Origin: Methylomonas methanica
Lineage (GTDB): Bacteria; Pseudomonadota; Gammaproteobacteria; Methylococcales; Methylomonadaceae
Assembly: GCA_001644045.1 (NCBI GenBank)
Contig: LUUF01000056.1
Coordinates: 117,449-181,448 of the forward strand
Reading direction: 5' to 3'
Length of the DNA stretch: 64,000 nucleotides
A program made the translations under genes and the position numbers. Shown piece after piece: positions 27,657 to 35,568 of the stretch. Position 1 is the stretch's first letter. Every line of letters starts with the position of its first letter. The notes below the pieces were generated by a model, which was not told the origin of the DNA, ran no database searches, and worked only from the letters and a program-made list of their open reading frames with translations.

Positions 27657-29483
27657 TCAGGTCGGTTGGGCATCCAGTGCTGATTGCAACACCGGTAATC
27701 GGCCTTTGACGATGCGCCCGCCGGATAATTTGGCAATGTAATGTAAATCAGGCAATTGCCCGAGTAACTGCGGTGCAAACAAATCACCTTCTTCTTCCAT
27801 CAGGCGTTCACCGACATTACCGGAAAAAACGCTCGGATTAGTCGCGCTGGTGGCAACGCCCTGGGTGCGCATGATGTATTTCAAGCGGGTTTTGGGTAGA
27901 TTGTCGGTGATGTACTGCTGGGTTTCGCTGTCCATGATCCGCAGGGCAATCAGGTTATTGACGTTGCCTAGTACCTGTCGGGCTTTATCCTGGGAACCGG
28001 TGCGGGCCGCAAAGTCGGCAAAGGTCTGGGTGGCGATGAACAAGCGAATCTTGGCGCCACGGCCTTTGTTCAACACTTGAATGAATGGATCGTTGATGAC
28101 TTCGGCTGCTTCGTCGACAAACACATTCACCGGCCGGTCCGAGACGCCGTAGTTATAACGATCACCGGCCACAGCGGCCAGATCCGCCAGTAAAATGGAA
28201 CCGATGGCACTACCGACCAGTCCGTCTGATAATGAGTCCAGACCAATATAAGCCACCTGGGCCTTTTCGATAATCAAACCGGTATTGGTGATCGGGCGCA
28301 GATCATCGGCGTCATTGGGATTGGGTGATAACAATGGACCCAGTGGTCCCGAAGTTAGCATGTTCATGATTGGAATTAGCGAGGCCACCATCTTGCTGAA
28401 GTGGGTGCGGTCATGTTCGAACAACGACAACAGGCCTTCCAAATCCAGATTGGGTGCTTGGTATTGCACGTACTCCCGGTAAAAGCGTACCAAGCCTGCA
28501 GCTTTGGAATCGATGTCCTTGGCGGCTTTCAAATACGGCCTAGCTTCCTGACGCCAATTACCCAAACAATTATCGTAATACCGCTCCAACGCCTGAATCA
28601 CCAGCGTGGAGGGTCCGCCTTCCAGGTAACGGCGCAACTTTGCCAAGGTGGGCCGTTCCTCAATAACCATCAGTCCTTGTATGACGTTATCCAGGGATTT
28701 CTGTCCAAAGGCCTTGAAAGGGTCGGAAGTCGTTTCACCCGGAGAAATGGCGGTAATGCGGCTAGCAATTTCAGAGGGCCGATTGAAGTTATGCAGTGGA
28801 TCCAATCGCACACTGTCTTCCGGAAAGGCGGGATGGAAATACACGAAGCGTTCTGGTCGTCCGGCTAACTGACAGGCGCGTTTGGCAGAAGCCATTAAAT
28901 CCTTATCGCCTTTGGGATCGATAATGATCACCGCTTCGCCGCGTAATACGGCTTGAGTGACTAATACGTCAAAGGCACGGGTTTTCCCTGCACCGGTAGT
29001 ACCCACCAGTAATGTGTGACCCGCGGTATGTTGAATCGGTTGCCGCACATCGCTTTCCGAGATTTCTAGTCCATGGATCCAGGCCGATCCCATGCGTTGA
29101 TGATCAGTGGGAATGAGAGTCGAGACATCGCGCTTGAGAATTTCATAGGCCAACTGAGCATGTTTTTGCACCCAGTCGAATCCCCAACCAAACCAAAGGT
29201 CGTCGGGATGGCTTTTGACATAGGCTTTGAGTTTTTCCGCATCCAGATATTGGAAACGAAATTGCCTTAGCCGTCGTTTTCGATACCAGAGACTGACTGT
29301 AATCGGCAGCCGCCAACAAATCATCACGCCACACGCAATCATCAGCCAGTCGAATGGTTCACGGGGCAGTCCAGACCAACGACTGGTCAGATACGCCAAA
29401 CCCGCACCAGCTGTCCAACCGGCAATCGCAGTGACTTCGTAAATCGGTCGCCAGGGAAACTGATAGTCGTAATCAGATTTCAT
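27657..29483 (-). CDS. traD: TraD, conjugative coupling ATPase (SXT/TOL type)
   Basis: A 608-residue type IV coupling protein that links the relaxosome to the secretion channel. There are two membrane helices near the N-terminus (about residues 20-40, 43-60), Walker A GTTGAGKTRAFD (about 165), the following EAVIIIDPKGDKDLM, and Walker B VNVFVDEAAEV. FIATQTFADFAARTG and NNLIALRIMD are typical of the ICE TraD family. Start at ATG 29483 overlaps the traI stop as ATGA. Second gene of the traI-traD-DUF4400 unit. Confidence 0.92.
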   Translation of the reverse strand: MKSDYDYQFPWRPIYEVTAIAGWTAGAGLAYLTSRWSGLPREPFDWLMIACGVMICWRLPITVSLWYRKRRLRQFRFQYLDAEKLKAYVKSHPDDLWFGWGFDWVQKHAQLAYEILKRDVSTLIPTDHQRMGSAWIHGLEISESDVRQPIQHTAGHTLLVGTTGAGKTRAFDVLVTQAVLRGEAVIIIDPKGDKDLMASAKRACQLAGRPERFVYFHPAFPEDSVRLDPLHNFNRPSEIASRITAISPGETTSDPFKAFGQKSLDNVIQGLMVIEERPTLAKLRRYLEGGPSTLVIQALERYYDNCLGNWRQEARPYLKAAKDIDSKAAGLVRFYREYVQYQAPNLDLEGLLSLFEHDRTHFSKMVASLIPIMNMLTSGPLGPLLSPNPNDADDLRPITNTGLIIEKAQVAYIGLDSLSDGLVGSAIGSILLADLAAVAGDRYNYGVSDRPVNVFVDEAAEVINDPFIQVLNKGRGAKIRLFIATQTFADFAARTGSQDKARQVLGNVNNLIALRIMDSETQQYITDNLPKTRLKYIMRTQGVATSATNPSVFSGNVGERLMEEEGDLFAPQLLGQLPDLHYIAKLSGGRIVKGRLPVLQSALDAQPT

Positions 29484-31732
29484 GGTTCGATTCTGACTTT
29501 GACGCCTTTGCCACGACCAATCACCTGGCATTCTTTCAGTGAACCGATGTCACGCAGAAAGTCATAGCGCTTTAATTGCGGATACCGCTCTAAATAGGCC
29601 GATAATTCATCATCGGAAACAAAGTACCAGGTATCGTCAGTCCCGCCTGGCTGCGGTTTTTCTGTGACGTTTACCGACCGTACATATTGCAGCCAAGCCG
29701 AGATCGCTTCTGGATAAGCGAGTTTTGCATCGGCTTTGGTTGATGGATGATTAACAGCTGCGGTTGAACCGGTTGATTGCTGCTGGAGTACCGATTTGTC
29801 GTGGTTCAGTTGCTTTCGTATGGGGTTTTCTAGTTTTGGTGATGGTCGTGGGGTTTTGTTCGTTTTCTTGGGCTTTGTAGTCTGAGCTGCTTGGCTCATT
29901 GTGTTAATCGGTATGAGCAGCATTTTCAGCTTATTGCTGGGTTCTTCGGCCAACAGCAGGCCGCGAATTTGACCCACCCGTTGTACTTTAAGCATGGGTG
30001 ATAACACATCGATGATGAGCCAATTTTTCACTTCAATGGCCTGAATGAATGCGGCCGGTTCGAGCTGGAGTTTTTCCGGTACGCCAGGGAATGCCAGTAG
30101 AAACTGTGATTGTCTGACCACGACATCCACACCTATCTGCCATTCGCCGCGATTGAGCTTGTCAGCGATCTCGATCAACCATTCACCGGCTTGTCCTTGT
30201 TCGCGCAACCAGGCGATGGCTAATGTTTGGCTGTTGCTGTCATCGTTAGTGTTGCTATTGGCCTGGTCGGCGATCGTTGGCTCGCTATTTCCAGATAGCA
30301 TTTGTGAATCTGTTTCATCAGGTACTGCGATTACCTGCACATCGGCATTGCCGGGTGAGATGGCTGTTTCCTCTAAGGTCGTGACGGATTGCTGAGCGGT
30401 CGAGATGTCATCGACGATAGTCGAATTAACATCCCGGTTTTCAGCATTTGGATTGTCAATTGCAGTAGGATTTTGGATGGGTTCATCGCTCGCGATGGCG
30501 GTATCAGTTTCCGGCGTATCAGCCAATTCGATGGCATGGATGGCAACGGGGGGCTCGTTGCTGAAGATCAATTCCAGGGAAGCAAGGCGCAACATGTATA
30601 AGCTCACATCCAGACCCTCGGGTTGCATGCGCCAGTAGCGATACTGTCGGCCATCGCTAGCGACTTTGGCAATGGCAAAGCCACGCTCGATCAAAATATC
30701 GGCCAGGGTATCTTCATCCCTGGGAATACCCGGCACTTTATCTTTGGTCAGGATGGCGACGATATCCTGAGCCCCCATTCGCCAAACGATATGAATGCCT
30801 TCCTGAAATCGCCAAAGCCGCGCGCCTTTTTCATTGACCCGCCATTGTCCGCTTTTGACCAGACGGCGCATGGCATCGAACAAGTATTTTTCCACCGGCA
30901 TGCCCATTGCCAAGTCATGGTTTTGGTAATGGGCTTTGAGATCGCGCTCAACGCTTTGACAATCAGCGGCGATGACCAGTTCGGATAACTTCGCGCCGCG
31001 ATTCAAACCATGAATGGTTTCCAGCATGGCCTGCATAATATCGGGACCGGGTTCCAGAATGTAGGAACGGGAGGCTTTGGTCAGCACCCGTTCAATCACC
31101 AATGCCGAAAACTGTTCGTGGCGCTTGTGACGATTCTCCCGCCAACGTAAAAAATAGCGGTCGATTTGATAGCGCTCGGCCCAGTCAGTCAAGTTTTCAT
31201 CGCAGGGATTCCAGGTGTATAGGCCTTGTCGGTCGACGACAGCAATATCCGACACCGGTTTGCCAATATCATGCAATAGGCCCGCAAAACACACCGCCAG
31301 TCGCCAGCGTAACTCAAGGGTTTTACGCTCGCGGGGCGTGGCATGGGTAGCAAACAAACAGCCTTGAGAAGAAAGGGTAGCCCAATAGGCGACTTCCAGA
31401 CCATGGCGAAACAAGCCGCCGGCACCGCGATGGTGATGCGATTCGGACGCTGGTAATAAGTGACTGAATGCCGCATAGCGGGCAATCACGGGAAGTACGA
31501 CCGATTGGTATAACTCATCCGGTAATGCTAAAGCATGTTCAATGGCTTGGATCAATTCTGCTTGGCTTGCCAAAATCCGTTCCACCGGTGCGGCAGGTAG
31601 ACCCTTCATGAACGGTGGATAACGCGGTATCTCTTCTTCAGTGTGTTTTGGCACCTCAATCGTCATAGCCGGTGTTTCTCCGAAGAGCCGTTTGCCAATG
31701 CGTTGAATGAGGTAGGTATACAGATTTTCCAT
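29480..31732 (-). CDS. traI: TraI, MobH-family relaxase
   Basis: A 750-residue relaxase of the MobH class, which nicks oriT and leads the strand. The N-terminal domain has SHHHRGAGGLFRHGLEVA (the HHH signature) and FAGLLHDIGKPVSD, the HD-type metal site of this class. A middle region rich in acidic and Thr/Asn residues (about 410-520) looks disordered. The C-terminal domain (SAWLQYVRSVNV...LKRYDFLRDIGSLKE...GKGVKVRIEP) is the ICE TraI C-terminal domain. The start at 31732 is the ATG that matches the family N-terminus MENLYTYLI; the Shine-Dalgarno is weak. A 32-bp palindrome lies 38 bases upstream. Confidence 0.92.
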   Translation of the reverse strand: MENLYTYLIQRIGKRLFGETPAMTIEVPKHTEEEIPRYPPFMKGLPAAPVERILASQAELIQAIEHALALPDELYQSVVLPVIARYAAFSHLLPASESHHHRGAGGLFRHGLEVAYWATLSSQGCLFATHATPRERKTLELRWRLAVCFAGLLHDIGKPVSDIAVVDRQGLYTWNPCDENLTDWAERYQIDRYFLRWRENRHKRHEQFSALVIERVLTKASRSYILEPGPDIMQAMLETIHGLNRGAKLSELVIAADCQSVERDLKAHYQNHDLAMGMPVEKYLFDAMRRLVKSGQWRVNEKGARLWRFQEGIHIVWRMGAQDIVAILTKDKVPGIPRDEDTLADILIERGFAIAKVASDGRQYRYWRMQPEGLDVSLYMLRLASLELIFSNEPPVAIHAIELADTPETDTAIASDEPIQNPTAIDNPNAENRDVNSTIVDDISTAQQSVTTLEETAISPGNADVQVIAVPDETDSQMLSGNSEPTIADQANSNTNDDSNSQTLAIAWLREQGQAGEWLIEIADKLNRGEWQIGVDVVVRQSQFLLAFPGVPEKLQLEPAAFIQAIEVKNWLIIDVLSPMLKVQRVGQIRGLLLAEEPSNKLKMLLIPINTMSQAAQTTKPKKTNKTPRPSPKLENPIRKQLNHDKSVLQQQSTGSTAAVNHPSTKADAKLAYPEAISAWLQYVRSVNVTEKPQPGGTDDTWYFVSDDELSAYLERYPQLKRYDFLRDIGSLKECQVIGRGKGVKVRIEP

Positions 31733-31770
31733 AGCAAGCCATGCTGACAGAAAACCGCTTGGGTCTACCT

Positions 31771-31802
31771 TGCAGCTAATTTCAAATTCGGCATTTGCTG
31801 CA
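31771..31802. promoter_or_regulatory. 32-bp palindromic operator, copy A (traI / lipoprotein-trfA divergent promoter)
   Basis: Imperfect inverted repeat with outer arms TGCAGCTAAT and CATTTGCTGCA around a short AT-rich centre. It lies between the divergent traI and lipoprotein-trfA units. Two more copies with the same length and the same flank (ARGATG) are at 34433 and 34499. The layout, two arms with a ~10-base spacer, is like FlhDC-type boxes. Confidence 0.65.
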
Positions 31803-31862
31803 AGATGGCTTGGAAAAAGAGTGCTTAGTGTAACGAGCTCCCAAAAACATGATGGAGCTTCC

Positions 31863-32321
31863 ATGAAACGCAAATCACTAACCGCTTTTTGCCTACTGTC
31901 GGTGTTGTCCAGCACCGCTTGTCAACCGTTGGTACAGCCAGACACGTCCACCAGTCAAACGATCATCGAATCCCTTTTGCCGTTGTCTCAACCAGACCAG
32001 CCTTGGCGACTCGATAGTGCCTGGCAAGCTAGTGCGCTCGGTGGTGCCGTTTATCGTGCCTCATCGCTGGAGCACGTGGTCAGGCAGGTTGATCACGATT
32101 TAACAGTGACCAAACCACACACGGAAAGTTTGGTTCAGACCGTTGGCGAAGTCAGTAGCCAATCAAACATTGAAGATCCCGAACTACTTGAGCGAGCCTG
32201 GCGCAAATATTGTCATCACCAACTGGATATGACGCCGGAAGAGCGTGCCTTAATCCCGGTGACCCAAATTCCGCATCAAATTCTCAGTCATGGCTGCACG
32301 CCCTACAGCCTCAAGAAGTAG
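31863..32321 (+). CDS. Small lipoprotein upstream of trfA
   Basis: A 152-residue lipoprotein with lipobox VLSSTAC (Cys about residue 17) followed by QPLVQPDTSTSQTIIESLLPLSQ. The mature part ends in PEERALIPVTQIPHQILSHG and CTPYSLKK. I do not recognise the family; comparable short lipoproteins occur in conjugative modules. Start ATG 31863 has GGAG 5 bases upstream. It is followed after 8 bases by trfA, so it shares its transcript, and the promoter is likely at copy A of the palindrome. Confidence 0.6.
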   Translation: MKRKSLTAFCLLSVLSSTACQPLVQPDTSTSQTIIESLLPLSQPDQPWRLDSAWQASALGGAVYRASSLEHVVRQVDHDLTVTKPHTESLVQTVGEVSSQSNIEDPELLERAWRKYCHHQLDMTPEERALIPVTQIPHQILSHGCTPYSLKK

Positions 32322-32329
32322 GCCATGCC

Positions 32330-33196
32330 ATGAGGAAGAATAACCATGACAGCCTGAACAATCTCACCGATCGTTTTCAAAAACTGGTCGACCGTAAATC
32401 TGAAAAACTGAAAGTCGTTGAACCGCTGAAATCTATTCCAACCTGGCCGGCGGCCATTCGAGGCACCCCCAATGCCTGTTTGCGCAGTGCCTTGTTTGCT
32501 GGTGTGCAGGGCAACGAACGTATTGCTTACAAAAAACGGACGTTGTTAGCGTCGGTAGACGGTATTGAAGTCCGTTACTTGGGGGTACAGCTTAATCAAT
32601 CGGATCTCGATGTCTGGATGCAAATCATTCACCTGTCCAGGCAGCAATTACCCGGATTTAGCGTCACGTTTTCCGCCTATGGATTGCTGACGGCCTTGGG
32701 CCGAAGCAGTGGCAAAAGTCAGCACGAATGGCTCAAAGAGTCAATGGCCCGGCTGGGCGGGGCATTTGTGGAGATCACCTTTCAAGGTCGCGATACCTTC
32801 GGTGAGAAAGGTTTTTTGCGCTATTACCGTGATGAAGTGACTCAGCGGTATGTGGTGGAACTGACGGAATCGATGTTAAGGCTGTTTGAAGAGGGCTATA
32901 CCTACATCGAATTTGAGCAACGGCAAAAGCTACGTAAACAACCCTTGGCACTGTGGTTACATGGCTTTTTGTCGTCTCACGCGGCACCGTATCCCTTGAA
33001 AATCAGCACCATTCATCGCTTGAGCGGTAGTGGCGCTCATACCTTACGCGATTTTAAATACCGTTTGCGTAAAGCCCTCAATGCCTTGATAGACATTGGA
33101 GCCTTGGAAAATTATGAGCTTGGCGATGATGCCGTCAAGATCAAAAAGCGCCCAACCCCCAGTCAGCAGCGCTATTTGGCAGGGCAATCGCATTGA
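32330..33196 (+). CDS. trfA: TrfA-family plasmid replication initiator
   Basis: A 288-residue protein matching IncP TrfA-type initiators. It has ACLRSALFAGVQGN, YLGVQLNQSDLDVWMQIIHL, FSAYGLLTALGRSSGKSQHE then WLKESMARLGG, and a second winged helix with LALWLHGFLSSHAAPYPLKI and FKYRLRKALNALIDIGAL. TrfA binds iterons and loads the host replisome. Start ATG 32330, 8 bases after the lipoprotein stop. Eight iterons begin 5 bases after its stop codon, which strongly supports the call. This implies that the element, or a plasmid fused to it, can replicate on its own. Confidence 0.9.
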   Translation: MRKNNHDSLNNLTDRFQKLVDRKSEKLKVVEPLKSIPTWPAAIRGTPNACLRSALFAGVQGNERIAYKKRTLLASVDGIEVRYLGVQLNQSDLDVWMQIIHLSRQQLPGFSVTFSAYGLLTALGRSSGKSQHEWLKESMARLGGAFVEITFQGRDTFGEKGFLRYYRDEVTQRYVVELTESMLRLFEEGYTYIEFEQRQKLRKQPLALWLHGFLSSHAAPYPLKISTIHRLSGSGAHTLRDFKYRLRKALNALIDIGALENYELGDDAVKIKKRPTPSQQRYLAGQSH

Positions 33197-33201
33197 AAAA
33201 G

Positions 33202-33397
33202 CACGGCATTCGACCGACGCTGATTTTGGCCAGATTGACGTCCGCGATACGGCATTAGGCCGACGCGGATACGGCATTCGACCGACAGTGGCACGGCATT
33301 GGGCCGACGGGGTAACGGCATTGGACCGACAGGTACGGCATTCGACCGACGAAAAGCACGGCATTAGGCCGACGTTTGACACGGCATTCGACCGACG
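33202..33397 (+). repeat. Eight iterons (18 bp) of the element's oriV
   Basis: Direct repeats with the core ACGGCATT-N-GRCCGAC at 33202, 33248, 33270, 33292, 33314, 33334, 33357 and 33380, each 18 bases. The first is 28 bases away from the second; the other spacings are 2-5 bases, so most start 20-23 bases apart (about two helix turns). All are in the same direction. They lie directly after trfA, as expected for TrfA binding sites. Confidence 0.95.
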
Positions 33398-33535
33398 CCA
33401 AGCCGAATTAGTGAAATCGCTGCAGGCTATGCAGGATAAGGCCTGTAGCGATTCTTCAAACACCCAAAAACAGGCTGCTAATCTATTTATAATCTTTATT
33501 TAATCCAAATATAGGCAAGGCCTGGCTGTGGATAA
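33202..33535. other. Vegetative replication origin (oriV)
   Basis: Eight iterons, then a short GC-mixed spacer, an AT-rich stretch (about 33478-33515) and a perfect DnaA box, TTATCCACA on the minus strand (33527-33535). This is the standard set for an iteron-controlled origin. The function is inferred from arrangement. Confidence 0.85.
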
Positions 33536-33603
33536 TTTTTAGGCCTTTTCAGAATGCAAAACTCAAAATTCATTTCTCAGTGATCGCTGCTACGAACCAC
33601 CGA

Positions 33604-34074
33604 TCAACGATTGCCTTCTTGCGTAGCCTGCTGGAATTGATGGTAGGCATCGCGGATCTTGCCCAGTAACGCCAGTTGCTTGCGAATATCGACAAATTCA
33701 TTTTCCAGTTCTTCCACCAAGGTTTGTTCCCAATCCGGCTCGCCTTTCAAAATCTTCTGTAAGGGATAGCGATAGCCCAGGCCTTTTTTGAGGTATTGGC
33801 AAATTGGTTTGGTTGCGCCGTTTTGACGCAATGAAGCCATGCGATACCACTCGATGCTAAACGACAGACTACTTTCCCGGCGCCGAATGCGAACCCCGAT
33901 TCGGCCGCGTTCGTTGTTAGCTACTTGTTTATGTCGGTTTTGTAATTGTCGCCAGTAATCATCGACCAGCATACGAGCTTGGTCATGGAGTTGCTCGAAT
34001 TGTGTTTCCAGCCAAATTGGTATGACGTTTTCCAATGTGGAGGTATGCTGATTGTCTGATGGTTCAGTGTGCAT
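33604..34074 (-). CDS. MobI-like auxiliary mobilisation protein
   Basis: A 156-residue, largely helical basic protein: IWLETQFEQLHDQARMLVDD then YWRQLQNRHKQ, IGVRIRRRESSLSFSIEWYR, TKPICQYLKKGLGYRY, and a coiled C-terminal helix (ELENEFVDIRKQLALLGKIR). Its size, RxR-SLSFSIEWYR pattern and place next to an oriT-like repeat region resemble MobI of SXT/R391 elements, which is needed for oriT recognition. The match is by memory of the family, so moderate confidence. Transcribed away from the repeat region. Confidence 0.6.
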   Translation of the reverse strand: MHTEPSDNQHTSTLENVIPIWLETQFEQLHDQARMLVDDYWRQLQNRHKQVANNERGRIGVRIRRRESSLSFSIEWYRMASLRQNGATKPICQYLKKGLGYRYPLQKILKGEPDWEQTLVEELENEFVDIRKQLALLGKIRDAYHQFQQATQEGNR

Positions 34075-34095
34075 AAAATTCCTGTTACTTATCTT

Positions 34096-34345
34096 CAGGG
34101 ATTTTGGGTGTAAATCCCTGAGAGGAAAGGGGCTAAAAATGGGGTATGTGCCATGGCGTGAAGCCTATGTCTGAACAGGAATGCTGTTTGCCTTATCCCT
34201 GTACTATCAGGGATTTTGAGTTGAATTTTTGGTGTGATGTCGATTGAAAATCCCTGAGCAATCTCATTGTTCGTTTACCTGTTCAGCGTTTTTAGTGACC
34301 AGATTTTCAAAAACGAGCACGTCAATTTCCCTGAATAGTCAGGGA
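34096..34345. other. Candidate oriT: three inverted repeats with a shared TCAGGGA core
   Basis: Three hairpins: CAGGGATTT (34096-34104) with AAATCCCTG (34112-34120); TCAGGGATTTT (34207-34217) with AAAATCCCTGA (34247-34257); TCCCTGA (34328-34334) with TCAGGGA (34339-34345). All arms are perfect and built on the same heptamer. The cluster lies upstream of the MobI-like gene, where oriT sits in SXT-like elements. It could alternatively be an array of regulatory sites. Confidence 0.55.
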
Positions 34346-34432
34346 TACTGACCCTCTTCATCCTGTTTAGGAACTCAAGCAAGACACGCCACGGCGCAAA
34401 ACATTGTAGGCAGCTGATCGCAACGCGTTGAT

Positions 34433-34464
34433 TGCAGCAAATGCCGAAAACGGCACTAGCTGCA
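34433..34464. promoter_or_regulatory. 32-bp palindromic operator, copy B
   Basis: Outer arms TGCAGCAAATGCCG and CGGCACTAGCTGCA, two mismatches, 4-base centre AAAA. Starts exactly 66 bases before copy C. Confidence 0.65.
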
Positions 34465-34498
34465 GGATGGTTTGGAGAATAGAAAAACAGGTCGATCA

Positions 34499-34530
34499 TG
34501 CAGCAAATGCCAAATTCGACATTTGCTGCA
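34499..34530. promoter_or_regulatory. 32-bp palindromic operator, copy C, upstream of traF
   Basis: Perfect 11-base arms TGCAGCAAATG (34499-34509) and CATTTGCTGCA (34520-34530) with a 10-base spacer; ends 36 bases before the traF ATG. Third copy of the repeat seen at 31771 and 34433. Confidence 0.7.
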
Positions 34531-34566
34531 AGATGATGCTGATGGGGTTAGATAGACAATGCGGCT

Positions 34567-35568
34567 ATGAACCGAATTGTCCGTCTATCCCTGATACTGT
34601 TAAGTTTTTACTGGCCAGTCCTTGCTGCCAGTGCAGAGACCACTGGCGAGTTACCCGCGGCGTCGTATTTCGAAGACAAGCAACGCGGCTGGTTTTGGTA
34701 CGAGGTGTTGCCGGAGCCGATTAAGCCCGTTAAGCCCGAACCCAAAATCGAACCACCCAAATCGGAACCTCAAACTGATACAGCCAAAGTTGAAGCGTCG
34801 GTGGTTGTACCTACGCTTGATCAGCCTGAACCGCTGTCGTCAGTCTGGCTCAAACAAAACCTGGAAAAGTATCTCAACCAAGCCATTGACGAGCCCAGTC
34901 AGGAAAATGTGGCGGCATTTTATTACCTGCAACGGGTGATGATGGATAAAGCCGAGCGTTTCACCCATGCCGCTCGTTACGTGGTGATGTCCGATCCGCA
35001 GCTTGATGAATCTGTTCGCCGTCCGATTTCAACCTTCGCGGTCAACGAAGCCAATCACCAAGCCAGTGTCGCCGCCGACCAAGCCTTGAAAGCCATCGCC
35101 ACCAAAGCCGGTATTTTGTTTTTCTTTCGTTCTGATTGCCGCTACTGCCATGTCCAAGCACCGATCTTGGCCATGTTGGAACGGAGTTTCGGATTCAAAA
35201 TTTATCCGGTGTCACTGGATGGTTTACCGATGCCCAATAGCTTGTTCAACCAGTTCAAAATCGATCAGGGTCAAGCCGCATTGTTGGGTGTTGAACAAAC
35301 CCCAGCGCTGTTTTTGATGAAACCACCCAAACAGATCGTGCCGTTATCGCAAGGCGTGTTGTCGCTGGAAGAAGCCACCAGTCGTATCTTGTTGGCAGCC
35401 AAGGAGGCCGGCTGGCTGGAAGCTTCGCAATATCAAACCACCCAGGGCATACGCTCGACGCCAATGTTGTTACCGGCAGCGGGCAGTATCAGTCCATCAA
35501 CCGCTCAAAATCCGCTATCGCTGATACAGGCACTGCAAGCCGGTGCGCAATTTGGGAGTGCTCCATGA
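34567..35568 (+). CDS. traF: TraF, conjugative pilus assembly thioredoxin-fold protein
   Basis: A 333-residue periplasmic protein with a signal peptide (ending ASAET). After a proline/glutamate-rich segment (about residues 55-85) comes the family core LYYLQRVMMDKAERFTHAAR-like region and a thioredoxin fold with GILFFFRSDCRYCHVQAP (CRYC at about 194-197), LERSFGFKIYPVSLDG and QTPALFLMKPP. This matches TraF of F/SXT-type secretion systems. It helps fold pilus components. Overlaps traH by 4 bases. No clear Shine-Dalgarno; operator copies B and C lie upstream. Confidence 0.88.
   Translation: MNRIVRLSLILLSFYWPVLAASAETTGELPAASYFEDKQRGWFWYEVLPEPIKPVKPEPKIEPPKSEPQTDTAKVEASVVVPTLDQPEPLSSVWLKQNLEKYLNQAIDEPSQENVAAFYYLQRVMMDKAERFTHAARYVVMSDPQLDESVRRPISTFAVNEANHQASVAADQALKAIATKAGILFFFRSDCRYCHVQAPILAMLERSFGFKIYPVSLDGLPMPNSLFNQFKIDQGQAALLGVEQTPALFLMKPPKQIVPLSQGVLSLEEATSRILLAAKEAGWLEASQYQTTQGIRSTPMLLPAAGSISPSTAQNPLSLIQALQAGAQFGSAP

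Noticed and set aside
33202..33397. Could the repeats be a CRISPR array?
   Set aside because: The repeats are 18 bp with spacers of mostly 2-5 bases and no unique spacer pattern; they are iterons next to trfA.
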